The notes beneath the pieces are model-generated. The model had not been told where the DNA came from. It ran no database searches and saw only the letters and a program-made list of their open reading frames with translations. Below are positions 8,859-17,262 of a stretch of DNA of 32,143 bases, piece after piece; position 1 is the first letter of the stretch; every line of letters begins with the position of its first letter. Origin of the DNA: an uncultured Corynebacterium sp. (GTDB lineage Bacteria; Actinomycetota; Actinomycetes; Mycobacteriales; Mycobacteriaceae); NCBI RefSeq assembly GCF_943914615.1, contig NZ_CALUCS010000021.1, positions 1 through 32,143 on the forward strand. Reading direction: 5' to 3'. The position numbers and the translations under genes are program-made.

Positions 8859-10340
8859 CTAACGGCTCGGGTACAGCTCCGGATAATCCTCGCGAATCTG
8901 CTGGTAGGCATCCTCCACCACCTCGCGGGTCACCTCTCCGCGCGCCGCCGCATCCGTGTCAAAGCGCCGCACCAAACGCCGCGAACCATAGCGCGGCCAC
9001 TGCGGATCCTCCCCGCGGGCGAAACGCGCGACGATCCCGTGAAACTCCGTGGCCAGCGGCTGCAAGCGCTCAGCGGCCGACTCGCCGCAGAAATACTTCA
9101 CTGTTTTGGGTGCGACCGTGAGGGCGTCAAAAACCAAAGGCAGATCCGCGCAGTGCCAGGCCGATTGGCTCCCGTGAAACTCATAAGCCCAGCTCGTATC
9201 GCGTTTTTCCTCCATGATCGCCACCGCCCAGCGTTTGATGGCCGAATCACCGATGGCCATTCCCACCGGACGTGGTGACGCCCACCGCACCCGCGCCCCC
9301 AGCTTCCATTCCGCGTAGCGTCCCAGCGCCTTGGCCGCTTGCCGCACCAACGGGTTTTTGGAGCTCAAGCGCTTGTCGATGGCGCGGGCGAAAGGCATCT
9401 TCGTGAACTCCTCGCGCAAGGTGCCGATCAGCAGCGGCACGTCGCGCATCTCGCCGGGCCGGAACGGGTACGGCCCCACGGCACAGTCCGAACCGTAGAA
9501 GCGGGCGTAGCGCCGATAGGCGCGCTGCAATTGTTCGGGGGAGAGGCTGGACAGGTGCTCGCTGGTCAGCGGGCCGCCGAGGATCGCGCGGGCGACGTGC
9601 TCGCGGCTCGGCCAGCCCTCGCGTGGGAACCCGGGGCTCAAGATCACCGCCCGATGAACCAAGCCCTCTGTTCGCGGGTTGCAGAGCGTCCAGGCCGTCA
9701 GCGCGCCACCGGCGGACTGGCCCATCAGCGTGACCTGCTCCGGATCCCCGCCAAAGGCCGCGATGTTTTCCCTCACCCAGCGCAAAGCGGCCACGATGTC
9801 CTCGGCGCCGCGGAAGTATTCCGGCTCGGTATTCGGATCCGCTGAAGCGTCCACGTCGGCGGGGTGCTCTTCGTCCAATAGAGGCAGGAAGCCTTCCAGG
9901 CGGTAGCGGTAATTCAGCGAAACGTATACGAAACCCTCTTCGGCGAAGCGGACTCCCTGGTACCAGAGTTCGTCGGCGAAACCTTCCTCATAGCGACCAC
10001 CGTGGATGAACACGATTACGGGTGCCCCAGGCTTGGTGCTGGCTGCGGAGGTGGAGCCGGATCCAGAATTGACCTTGGGATGGAAGTCAGACTCGATGAT
10101 GGAAGGAGGTGCGTCGACCGGGCAGGTGATGGATAGGGACTGGCGGTTGGTGGTGGTAGAGGGGTCGCCGAAGAAAAACTTAAAAGGAACGGCAGGGGAA
10201 GGAGGGGCGAAGAGTTCGCCCGAGGCGTAGGGGATGGACTCGAAGCGGAGTACGGAACCGCGGCGGAAGCCACGTTTGCGCCCCTGTTTGATGGCCACAT
10301 CAACGTAGTCCTTGGCCTCAGGGATAGAGTGGGGGATCAT
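8859..10340 (-). CDS. Type-B carboxylesterase family hydrolase
   Basis: A 493-residue alpha/beta hydrolase of the carboxylesterase/para-nitrobenzyl esterase family. The oxyanion HGG lies at 113-115 and the nucleophile Ser209 in LMGQSAGGALTAW (GQSAG rather than the commoner GESAG). The acidic residue is probably Glu310 or Glu311 in GTLREEFTK, and the His is probably His396 in WHCADLPLVF. The conserved LRWVRENIAAFGGDPEQVTL precedes the nucleophile. No signal peptide is visible, so it is likely cytoplasmic, hydrolysing carboxylic esters of unknown identity. ATG 10340 is firmly set by GGAGGT five bases upstream on the minus strand. That ribosome site lies inside the first codons of the divergent M3 peptidase, and the two ATGs share one CATG. 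Confidence 0.9.
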   Translation of the reverse strand: MIPHSIPEAKDYVDVAIKQGRKRGFRRGSVLRFESIPYASGELFAPPSPAVPFKFFFGDPSTTTNRQSLSITCPVDAPPSIIESDFHPKVNSGSGSTSAASTKPGAPVIVFIHGGRYEEGFADELWYQGVRFAEEGFVYVSLNYRYRLEGFLPLLDEEHPADVDASADPNTEPEYFRGAEDIVAALRWVRENIAAFGGDPEQVTLMGQSAGGALTAWTLCNPRTEGLVHRAVILSPGFPREGWPSREHVARAILGGPLTSEHLSSLSPEQLQRAYRRYARFYGSDCAVGPYPFRPGEMRDVPLLIGTLREEFTKMPFARAIDKRLSSKNPLVRQAAKALGRYAEWKLGARVRWASPRPVGMAIGDSAIKRWAVAIMEEKRDTSWAYEFHGSQSAWHCADLPLVFDALTVAPKTVKYFCGESAAERLQPLATEFHGIVARFARGEDPQWPRYGSRRLVRRFDTDAAARGEVTREVVEDAYQQIREDYPELYPSR

Positions 10341-12468
10341 GGATTACCTCCAAAACGCTTCTGAACTGCCTTATGAACTGCCCGACTTCGCGGCAATCGA
10401 CCTAGCCGAGCTGGTGCCTGCCTTCCGCACCGCGCTGGTGGATCACGCCGCGCAGATCGCGGCGATCGCGAACAACCCTGAAGCTCCCACCTGGGAAAAT
10501 ACCGCCGAGGCGTGGGAAGCATCGGGGCAGATGCTGCAGCGCGTGCTGGCCATTGTTTTTAATTATACGGGCGCAAATGCCACCGATCAGGTGCGCGAGA
10601 TTGAGGCGACGATCAGCCCGGAGCTGGCGCGGCACTTCAGTGAAATCTGGCTGAACCGGAAGCTGTGGGAGCGCATTTGCGACCTGCCCGAGCAACCGGA
10701 AGGCAGCGAAGAGGAAGCCCTGCTGCGGGAGCTGAAGAAGAGCTTTATCCGCGGCGGCGCCGAACTGGACGATGCGCAGCGGGAAAGCCTGCGCGACATC
10801 GACGCCCAACTGGCGGAGCTGACCACCGCCTTCGGCGCGCAGCTGCAAACCGCCACCGAGGACGCAGCGGTGCTGTTGAACGATGAGGCCGAGGTTGCGG
10901 GCCTAAGCGCGGCGGACAAGGAGTACTTCGCCAAGGCCGCCGCCGAACGCGGGGAGGAAGGCTGGCTGATCCGCCTGGGCCTGCCGAGCATCCAGCCGGT
11001 GCTGGAATCGCTGGAGAATCCGGCCGCACGCGCGAAGGTGCACGAGGCATCGCTGAACCGCGCCGCCGGCAACAACGAGGCCACGCTGCTGCAGATCGTG
11101 CGGCTGCGTGCACAGCGCGCCGAGCTGCTGGGCTTTGCCAACCACGCCGAGTTCGTAGCCGCTGCCGAGACCGCCGGTAGCCTCTCGGCCGTCGAGGAAT
11201 TGCTGAATCAGGTGACGCCCGCCGCCGTGGCGAATGCGCACGGTGAGTACAAGCGGGCGCTGGACAAGATGGCCGTGAGTGGCACAGAGAACTCAGCGGG
11301 TACAGCGGGTACCGCCGGGCTCAGCGGCGCCGACTGGCCCTACTGGGATGCCAAGCTGCGCGCGGAAGAGCTGGACGTCGACGAAGCGGAGCTGAAGAGG
11401 TACTTCCCGCTGGAACAGGTGATGGTCGACGGTGCCTTCTTTGCCGCCAAGCGCCTCTACGGCATTGACGTGCGGGAACGTACCGACCTAGCCGGCTACG
11501 CGCCGGGCGTGCGGGTGTGGGAGGTTACCGAGGGTGAAGAGTCTCCCGTCGGCATCGGCCTGCTGCTGACCGACATGTACGCCCGCCCCACCAAGCGCGG
11601 CGGCGCGTGGATGAACTCCTTCGTCGAGCAGTCCAACCTGCTGGGCAAAGCGCCGGTGGTGGTCAACATCATGAACATCGCCGAACCCGCCGAGGGCGAG
11701 CAGGCACTGCTGACCCTCGACGAGGTGCAGACCGTCTTCCACGAGTTCGGCCACGCCCTGCACGGCCTGCTCTCCGACGTGCGCTATCCCACGCTGTCCG
11801 GCACAAATGTGCCCCGCGACTTCGTGGAGTTTCCCAGCCAGATCAACGAAAACTGGGCTTTGGAGCCCGCCGTGCTGCGCAACTACGCTCGCCACGTGGA
11901 TACCGGGGAAGTTATCAGCGGCGAGTTCGTCGATGCGATCCGCGCCCAGGCGAAGTGGGGACAGGGACTAGCCACCACTGAGTTCCTGGCGGCCTGCTGG
12001 CTGGATCTGGCCTGGCACAAGCTCTCCGCCGCGGAAGCGGAGAAGCTCGCCGCGACAGAGGACGCCGCCGCCCAGGTGGAATCCTTCGAGGCCGAAGCCC
12101 TGGAGCGCGCCGGGGTGGACGTCAACGGCGCCCTTGCCCCGCGCTATCGCTCGGCTTATTTCAACCACATCTTCGCTGGCGGCTACTCCGCCGACTACTG
12201 GAGCTACCTGTGGGCGGAGGTGCTGGACGCCGACGGTTTCCAGGCCTTTGTCGACACTGGCGCTGCGGTCGGTGAGTCCGGTACAGATTCTAATGACGCT
12301 GCCGCCGACCTTGACGATGACGATGTTCGCTTCGCGGGCGAGCGTTTCCGCCGCATCATTCTCTCCCGTGGCGCTAGCATCGACTTCGAAGACGCATTCT
12401 GGATGTTCCGTGGCCAGCAGCGCAGTGTGCAGCCGCTACTTAACCGCCGCGGCTTGAGCCAGGGGTAG
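10339..12468 (+). CDS. dcp: M3-family zinc oligopeptidase (Dcp-like peptidyl-dipeptidase)
   Basis: A 709-residue thimet/Dcp-type metallopeptidase. The zinc motif HEFGH is at 468-472 and the third ligand Glu497 is in DFVEFPSQINENW, a spacing that matches E. coli Dcp closely. The N-terminal SELPYELPDFAAI is the usual start region of the family, which supports ATG 10339; GGGGGA lies three bases upstream. It degrades short peptides in the cytoplasm, releasing dipeptides or small fragments. A short Ser/Gly/Thr/Ala insert (about residues 313-330) breaks the otherwise conserved helical part. The start codon overlaps that of the divergent esterase. Two small membrane-protein genes follow directly, the first starting at the base after the stop. 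Confidence 0.92.
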   Translation: MDYLQNASELPYELPDFAAIDLAELVPAFRTALVDHAAQIAAIANNPEAPTWENTAEAWEASGQMLQRVLAIVFNYTGANATDQVREIEATISPELARHFSEIWLNRKLWERICDLPEQPEGSEEEALLRELKKSFIRGGAELDDAQRESLRDIDAQLAELTTAFGAQLQTATEDAAVLLNDEAEVAGLSAADKEYFAKAAAERGEEGWLIRLGLPSIQPVLESLENPAARAKVHEASLNRAAGNNEATLLQIVRLRAQRAELLGFANHAEFVAAAETAGSLSAVEELLNQVTPAAVANAHGEYKRALDKMAVSGTENSAGTAGTAGLSGADWPYWDAKLRAEELDVDEAELKRYFPLEQVMVDGAFFAAKRLYGIDVRERTDLAGYAPGVRVWEVTEGEESPVGIGLLLTDMYARPTKRGGAWMNSFVEQSNLLGKAPVVVNIMNIAEPAEGEQALLTLDEVQTVFHEFGHALHGLLSDVRYPTLSGTNVPRDFVEFPSQINENWALEPAVLRNYARHVDTGEVISGEFVDAIRAQAKWGQGLATTEFLAACWLDLAWHKLSAAEAEKLAATEDAAAQVESFEAEALERAGVDVNGALAPRYRSAYFNHIFAGGYSADYWSYLWAEVLDADGFQAFVDTGAAVGESGTDSNDAAADLDDDDVRFAGERFRRIILSRGASIDFEDAFWMFRGQQRSVQPLLNRRGLSQG

Positions 12469-12750
12469 ATGATGGAATGGCTTATTAACGCGCCGGTGTG
12501 GATCCAAACCCCGCTGGTGTTCCTCGCCCTATTCGTGGTTTGCACCGTGTTGGCCCTAGTATGGCAGGTGATTGCGCTGCGGATCTTCCAAGCCAGCGCT
12601 GATGAAGAGCGCGTGCACGGTGCGCTTTCGCTGCGCGATATGTGGGCGAGCCGCAGTTCGGTGCCGCTAGACGACGGCGCTCAGCGCAGCGCCGGAAACG
12701 ATCAGAAGCGACCAGAAACAGTAGAAATAGTCAGACACAGGGAGGACTAG
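12469..12750 (+). CDS. Small single-pass membrane protein, unknown function
   Basis: A 93-residue protein that begins at the base following the peptidase stop codon (TAG then ATGATG), so translation is probably coupled. Residues about 10-38 form one hydrophobic segment (TPLVFLALFVVCTVLALVWQ within it). They are followed by a hydrophilic tail rich in charged residues, including LSLRDMWASRSSVPLDDG. I recognise no family. The close coupling to the M3 peptidase and to a 28-residue membrane peptide gene suggests a small operon. The coding call rests on the tight spacing, a clear membrane segment and codon usage like its neighbours. Confidence 0.65.
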   Translation: MMEWLINAPVWIQTPLVFLALFVVCTVLALVWQVIALRIFQASADEERVHGALSLRDMWASRSSVPLDDGAQRSAGNDQKRPETVEIVRHRED

Positions 12751-12756
12751 CAGCCG

Positions 12757-12843
12757 ATGAAACACCACTCCAAGGTGCGCCAGGCGTTGGCTCTGCTGTT
12801 GGTTCTGCTGCTCGTGGCTTGGCTGGCCACCAGCGTTTTCTAA
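12757..12843 (+). CDS. 28-residue hydrophobic small protein
   Basis: ATG 12757 to TAA 12843 encodes 28 residues: a basic start (MKHHSKVRQ) and then one Leu/Val-rich membrane segment ending WLATSVF. GGAGG lies at 12741-12745, about 11 bases before the ATG and inside the end of the preceding gene. The basic head plus hydrophobic helix would insert with the N-terminus inside. I recognise no family. Its position as third gene after the peptidase and the good ribosome site support it, but a frame this short can occur by chance. Confidence 0.5.
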   Translation: MKHHSKVRQALALLLVLLLVAWLATSVF

Positions 12844-12868
12844 CCCAGCACGCTTTTAGAGCGCGCTC

Positions 12869-15037
12869 CTAGTCCTCGCCGCGGGTGGCGGCCAGCACGT
12901 CGCGGGCCAGCGGCATGTCCGCCAGATCCTCAACCAACACCGGGTTGCCCTCGCCGTCGCACAGCGGCACACGCCAGTTTGGGTACAGATCCTGCGTGGT
13001 GCCCGGCTGGTTCTGCGCCCGCAGGTCTCCCACCAGATCTACTAGCGCGGCACAGCGCAGCAGAGACGGGGTCTGTGCAATGTAGCGGTGCATGGCGCGC
13101 AGGATATACGAGACGTCCGGGCGGCGCTCGCGCCCGTGCCGCGGATTGTCCAGCTCCTGGCGCAGGTCGTTGAGGAAGTAGCCCTCGCAGTCCATTCCAC
13201 GGAAGCCACCGTGGCGGGCGATGGTGCCCAGCACGTCTACCTGCCAGTTGGCATCGTCGGCGAACTCGTCGTCCGCGTTGCGGGTCAGCACCCCCAGCTC
13301 CTCGCGCAGGTCGATGTGCCCGCCGCGCAGGTAGCTGGCGGTTGGGGGCAGGTCGTGTGTGGTCACCGAGGTTAGGCAGGTACGGCGGTAGGCCTCCGGC
13401 GGCTTTGCCCCGTTGGCGTCGCCCTCAAACCACACGATCGAGGTTCCCATTACGCCGCGGCTGGCCAGGTAATCCTGCACCCACGGCTCGAAGGTGCCCA
13501 GGTCCTCGCCGACCACCACGGCACCGGCACGGTGGGCCTCCAGCACTAGCGCGCCGACTAGCGCCTCGTGGTCGTAGGTGACGTAGGTGCCCAGGGTCGG
13601 GGATTCCATGCGCGGGATCCACCACAGGCGGAATAGCCCCAGAACGTGGTCGATGCGGATGCCACCGGCGGTGCGCAGGATCGTGCGCAGCATGTCGCGC
13701 CACGGGCGGTAGCCCTCCTCTGCCAGCTTCCAGGGGTGCCATGGCGGCTGCGACCAGTCCTGCCCCTGCTGGTTGTAGCCATCCGGCGGGGCACCCACGC
13801 TGGCTCCGGGTGCCAACACATCGGCCAGCGTCTGCGAGTCTGCGCCGCCGGGGTGCACGCCCACGGCCAAATCTGCCATCAGCCCGATGCTCATGTGCTC
13901 GGTCAGGGTGTTCTGCGCGTGCAGCTCCTGCTCCTGGCAGAGCATTTGCATCCAAGCGTAAAAGTCACTGGTCAGTGCCGGGGCGTTGGCCGCGCGCTCG
14001 CACCATTCGGTGAAGCCCACGAGCCCCTCGCCCTCACGTTCGCGGAAGTCACGCAGCTGCTCCGCGCGCTCGTCGCCTATTCCTGCGGCGTACAGCAGGT
14101 GCAGAGCCTTGATTTTGGACGCCACCACGGGGTCCCGATCCAACAGGTCAGCCGTGTGGTTGCGCTTCTTCAGCGGGGCGGCGAGCTGCTCGATCTCCGT
14201 GTGTAGTTCGGGGTGTGCCGCGTACTCGGGTGTGTTCTCTACCCGGATGTAAATAGGGTTCGTGTAGCGGCGGGTGGTGGGCAGGTAGGGGGAATCCTCC
14301 ACCGGGGGAGCTGCTTCTGCTGCGTGCATGGGGTTCACCAGTACGAAGTCCGCCCCGCCGAGCTTCTGTAGGGAATCGCTCAGAACCTCGAGAGTGCCGT
14401 AGTCGCCGATGCCCCAGGCGTCCTTGTCACGCAGGGAATACAGCTGCGCCATCACTCCGGTGCGCGGGGCATCCGGCAGTTCCAGGGATTGTGGGGATAC
14501 CAACAGAATGGAGGTGGCTTCCGTGGAGTCGGCGCAAGCCTCTAGCTGGTGCCAGCCTGCGGGCAGGGCGGGCAGCTGGAACGTAGCCGTGCCGAAGGTG
14601 GTGGCGGTGTCTTCGGCGCCGACGGTGATGGGGTCCACCCATTCGTTGAGCTGTTCCAGCTCGATCGTGTCGCCGTCTTCAGTATGGACCTGCACCTGCA
14701 GGGATTCGCCGTCGATGCAGTGGACATGCAAGGTGCGCGGGCGGTCGGCGATGGCGGTGATGGTGGGGGCGATCATGCGGCTGTAGCGGGTGTGCAGTAG
14801 ATCCTCAATGGCCGCCTGCACAGCGTCTTCGGTCAGCGCGGCGGGATCCTCCGGCAGATCCAGTCCCAACTCGCGGAGTGCGAAAAGTACAGTGCTGCTT
14901 TTCACATCCACCCGCTGGCCGTCCTGGCCGGTGTACCAGGTGGCCACGCCGCATTCGGCGGCCAGTTCGTTGAGGATTGCGTTGACATCGGGGGCGATCT
15001 GTCCGCCGGGTTCCACAGAGCTAGTCACAACTGCCAT
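12869..15037 (-). CDS. malQ: 4-alpha-glucanotransferase (amylomaltase), GH77
   Basis: A 722-residue glycoside hydrolase family 77 enzyme that transfers maltosyl/glucan units between alpha-1,4-glucans in maltose and glycogen metabolism. The nucleophile Asp463 is in GIRIDHVLGLFRLWWIP, the acid/base Glu511 in VVGEDLGTFEPW and the third carboxylate Asp562 in TTHDLPPTASYLRGG. DSPYLPTTRRYTNPIYI is the family's SPY-type segment. An N-terminal extension of about 180 residues with beta-rich content precedes the catalytic barrel, as in other actinobacterial and enterobacterial MalQ proteins. The frame stays open to 15181, but ATG 15037 is preferred because the extra 48 residues do not resemble the family; no strong ribosome site is visible at either. 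Confidence 0.92.
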   Translation of the reverse strand: MAVVTSSVEPGGQIAPDVNAILNELAAECGVATWYTGQDGQRVDVKSSTVLFALRELGLDLPEDPAALTEDAVQAAIEDLLHTRYSRMIAPTITAIADRPRTLHVHCIDGESLQVQVHTEDGDTIELEQLNEWVDPITVGAEDTATTFGTATFQLPALPAGWHQLEACADSTEATSILLVSPQSLELPDAPRTGVMAQLYSLRDKDAWGIGDYGTLEVLSDSLQKLGGADFVLVNPMHAAEAAPPVEDSPYLPTTRRYTNPIYIRVENTPEYAAHPELHTEIEQLAAPLKKRNHTADLLDRDPVVASKIKALHLLYAAGIGDERAEQLRDFREREGEGLVGFTEWCERAANAPALTSDFYAWMQMLCQEQELHAQNTLTEHMSIGLMADLAVGVHPGGADSQTLADVLAPGASVGAPPDGYNQQGQDWSQPPWHPWKLAEEGYRPWRDMLRTILRTAGGIRIDHVLGLFRLWWIPRMESPTLGTYVTYDHEALVGALVLEAHRAGAVVVGEDLGTFEPWVQDYLASRGVMGTSIVWFEGDANGAKPPEAYRRTCLTSVTTHDLPPTASYLRGGHIDLREELGVLTRNADDEFADDANWQVDVLGTIARHGGFRGMDCEGYFLNDLRQELDNPRHGRERRPDVSYILRAMHRYIAQTPSLLRCAALVDLVGDLRAQNQPGTTQDLYPNWRVPLCDGEGNPVLVEDLADMPLARDVLAATRGED

Positions 15038-15300
15038 TGTGCAGGTTGAGCAGAGCTTCTTCCACTCTTTTGAGCAGAGTTCGAAGGGGAGTGGAGGGGA
15101 ATGGGAGGATGCCGGGGTTAGCGTTGGCCGGATATCGCGGTACATTTTTACCGAAGGTTCGGCGTGACCTACACCACTCATATATGGTTGTAGAAGTATT
15201 AATCACGTTGAAGTGACGGGCGATCCAACCCAAAGTGCGCCCGCTATTCACGTAAAAACCCAGGTCAGGCAACTGTCAGGACATAAGCAAAGGGAGCAGC
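15038..15300. promoter_or_regulatory. Divergent malQ/fadD15 intergenic region with dyads
   Basis: This region must hold promoters for malQ (minus) and the acyl-CoA ligase gene (plus). An imperfect dyad CTACACCA...TGGTTGTAG spans 15169-15193 around an AT-rich centre, and a short palindrome CCGAAGGTTCGG lies at 15151-15162. The hexamer GTCAGG occurs twice between 15262 and 15278. No confident -35/-10 pair was identified, and the binding protein for the dyad is unknown. Confidence 0.4.
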
Positions 15301-17139
15301 ATGACGGAGTACACCTCTGAAGCCCTGTACACGATCGACGAACACGAGACCTGCCTAACGGCAGTCCGTGACCTTAGCGCAGAGTCCCCGGATGGGGTGC
15401 TGTTTAAGCGTCCGAAGAACTTCGACTGGGTGGACGTCACCGTCGCCCAGTTCCTGGACGACGTGTACTCGGTAGCCAAGGGGCTGGTTGCCAACGGCAT
15501 CGAGCAGGGCGACCGCGTGGTTATCATGTCCGACACACGCTACGAGTGGACCGTGCTGGACTATGGCATTTGGGCTGCCGGTGGCATCACCGTGCCGATC
15601 TACCCGTCCTCTTCCACCTCCCAGTGCGAGTGGATCGTGGGGAACTCCGGCGCGAAGCTGGCGATCTCCGAGAAGTCTGGCCACACCACCCGCCTGAAAA
15701 CCTTCCTGAAGGAAGGCGACCGCCCGGAGGGCGATGACTCCGCGCACCTCAACCGCGTGCTGGAGATCAACAGTGGTGCCATCGACATCCTGGTCAACGA
15801 CGGTAAGGAAGCCGGCATCGAGCAGGACGTCCTAGAAGAGCGCATCGCCAACACCCGCCACGATGACGTTGCCTCCATCGTTTACACCTCTGGCACCACC
15901 GGCCGCCCGAAGGGCTGCAAGCTGACCCACCACAACTGGCTGGCTGAGGCTCGCGCCATCCTGACCCACCCGGTCGGCCGCGCCGCTGCATTCGGTTACC
16001 GCAAGCTGACGTTCCTGCCGCTGGCTCACGTGTTCTCCCGCGCGATGGCGCACGCCGCCACCGTCGGTGGCGCTACCCAGACCCACTGGAGCGACATGAG
16101 CACCCTGGTCGCCGAGTTCCAGCGCACCAAGCCGAACCTGATCTGCTCTGTTCCGCGCATCTTTGAGAAGGTCCACGCGGGTGTGAAGTCCAAGGCCACG
16201 GACGGCGGTGGCGTCAAGGCTAAGATCTTCAACTTCGCAGAGCGCGCCGCGGTCGACTACTCGAAGGCACTCGATACCGACGAGGGGCCGACGCTGAAGC
16301 AGAAGATCGACCGCGCCATCGGCGACAAGCTGGTCTACTCCAAGGTGCGCGAGGCCATGGGTGGCGAGCTGGACTACGCGATCTCCGGTGGTTCCGCCCT
16401 GAACCCGGAGCTCAGGCACTTCTTCCGTGGTGTGGGCGTGAACCTGTACGAGGGCTACGGCCTCACCGAGTGCACGGCCGCAGCTTGCACGAACTTCGCG
16501 CCGGATAACATCATCGGCACTGTCGGCCGCCCGTTGGGTGGTATCACCGTCAAGATCGCCGACGACGGTGAGATCTTGCTGAAGGGCGACATGGTTTTCG
16601 CTGGCTACTGGGAGAATGAGGAAGCCACCGCGGAATCCTTCAACGAGGACGGTTTCTACCGCACCGGTGACCTGGGTAAGTTGTTGCCCACCGGCCACCT
16701 GAAAATCACCGGCCGCAAGAAGGAAATTATCGTCACCGCTGGTGGTAAGAACGTGTCGCCCGGCCCGATGGAAGACATCCTGCGCTCCGCCCCACTGATT
16801 TCGCAGGCCATGGTCGTCGGAGACGACCAGAAGTTCGTCGGCGCCTTGATCTCCCTGGACGAGGAAGCCGCCAAGAAGTGGAAGGAAAACAACGGCATCG
16901 CCGAGAATGTTTCCATCCGCGAGCTGGCGAAAAACCCGGTCCTGCGCTCCGAGATTCAGGACGCGATCAACGAGGCCAACGCCACCGTTTCCCACGCCGA
17001 GGGCATCAAGAAGTTCCGCATCGTACACCGCGACTTCACCGAGGAGAACGACGAAGTCACCCCGTCGCTGAAGCTGAAGCGCTTCGTCGTGGCGAAGAAC
17101 TTCGCCGACGACATCGCCTGGATCTACAACTCAAAGTAA
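15301..17139 (+). CDS. fadD15: Long-chain fatty acid-CoA ligase (FadD15 type)
   Basis: A 612-residue ANL-superfamily adenylate-forming enzyme that activates long-chain fatty acids to acyl-CoA via acyl-AMP. The P-loop-like motif is SIVYTSGTTGRPKG. The adenine-binding motif is LYEGYGLTECTAAAC. The hinge and C-terminal motifs are YRTGDLGKLLPTGHLKITGRKKE followed by AGGKNVSPGPMED, in two adjoining pieces. Length and gene place (next to malQ, upstream of hemW) match the FadD15 group of corynebacteria and mycobacteria. Lipophilic corynebacteria that lack fatty-acid synthase depend on such ligases for exogenous fatty acids. ATG 15301 has AAGGGAG six bases upstream. A terminator follows at 17160. Confidence 0.92.
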   Translation: MTEYTSEALYTIDEHETCLTAVRDLSAESPDGVLFKRPKNFDWVDVTVAQFLDDVYSVAKGLVANGIEQGDRVVIMSDTRYEWTVLDYGIWAAGGITVPIYPSSSTSQCEWIVGNSGAKLAISEKSGHTTRLKTFLKEGDRPEGDDSAHLNRVLEINSGAIDILVNDGKEAGIEQDVLEERIANTRHDDVASIVYTSGTTGRPKGCKLTHHNWLAEARAILTHPVGRAAAFGYRKLTFLPLAHVFSRAMAHAATVGGATQTHWSDMSTLVAEFQRTKPNLICSVPRIFEKVHAGVKSKATDGGGVKAKIFNFAERAAVDYSKALDTDEGPTLKQKIDRAIGDKLVYSKVREAMGGELDYAISGGSALNPELRHFFRGVGVNLYEGYGLTECTAAACTNFAPDNIIGTVGRPLGGITVKIADDGEILLKGDMVFAGYWENEEATAESFNEDGFYRTGDLGKLLPTGHLKITGRKKEIIVTAGGKNVSPGPMEDILRSAPLISQAMVVGDDQKFVGALISLDEEAAKKWKENNGIAENVSIRELAKNPVLRSEIQDAINEANATVSHAEGIKKFRIVHRDFTEENDEVTPSLKLKRFVVAKNFADDIAWIYNSK

Positions 17140-17159
17140 ATAAAGAAATCCACTCTACG

Positions 17160-17200
17160 ACACCGGCCACGCCTCCGCGTGTGGCCGGTGTTCTTGATTT
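17160..17200 (+). terminator. Rho-independent terminator after the acyl-CoA ligase gene
   Basis: ACACCGGCCAC (17160-17170) pairs perfectly with GTGGCCGGTGT (17181-17191) around a 10-base loop, followed by the T-rich TCTTGATTT. It separates the acyl-CoA ligase gene from the hemW/hrcA cluster, so the latter needs its own promoter. Confidence 0.85.
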
Positions 17201-17262
17201 AGAGTTGTCTGCGGTATCAACCAACACATGGGCTGTGACGGGCCCAGGGGAGAGGAGAACGC

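Noticed and set aside
12844..12868. Terminator between the 28-residue protein gene and malQ
   Set aside because: AGCACGC/GCGCGCT gives only a short, mismatched stem without a T tract.
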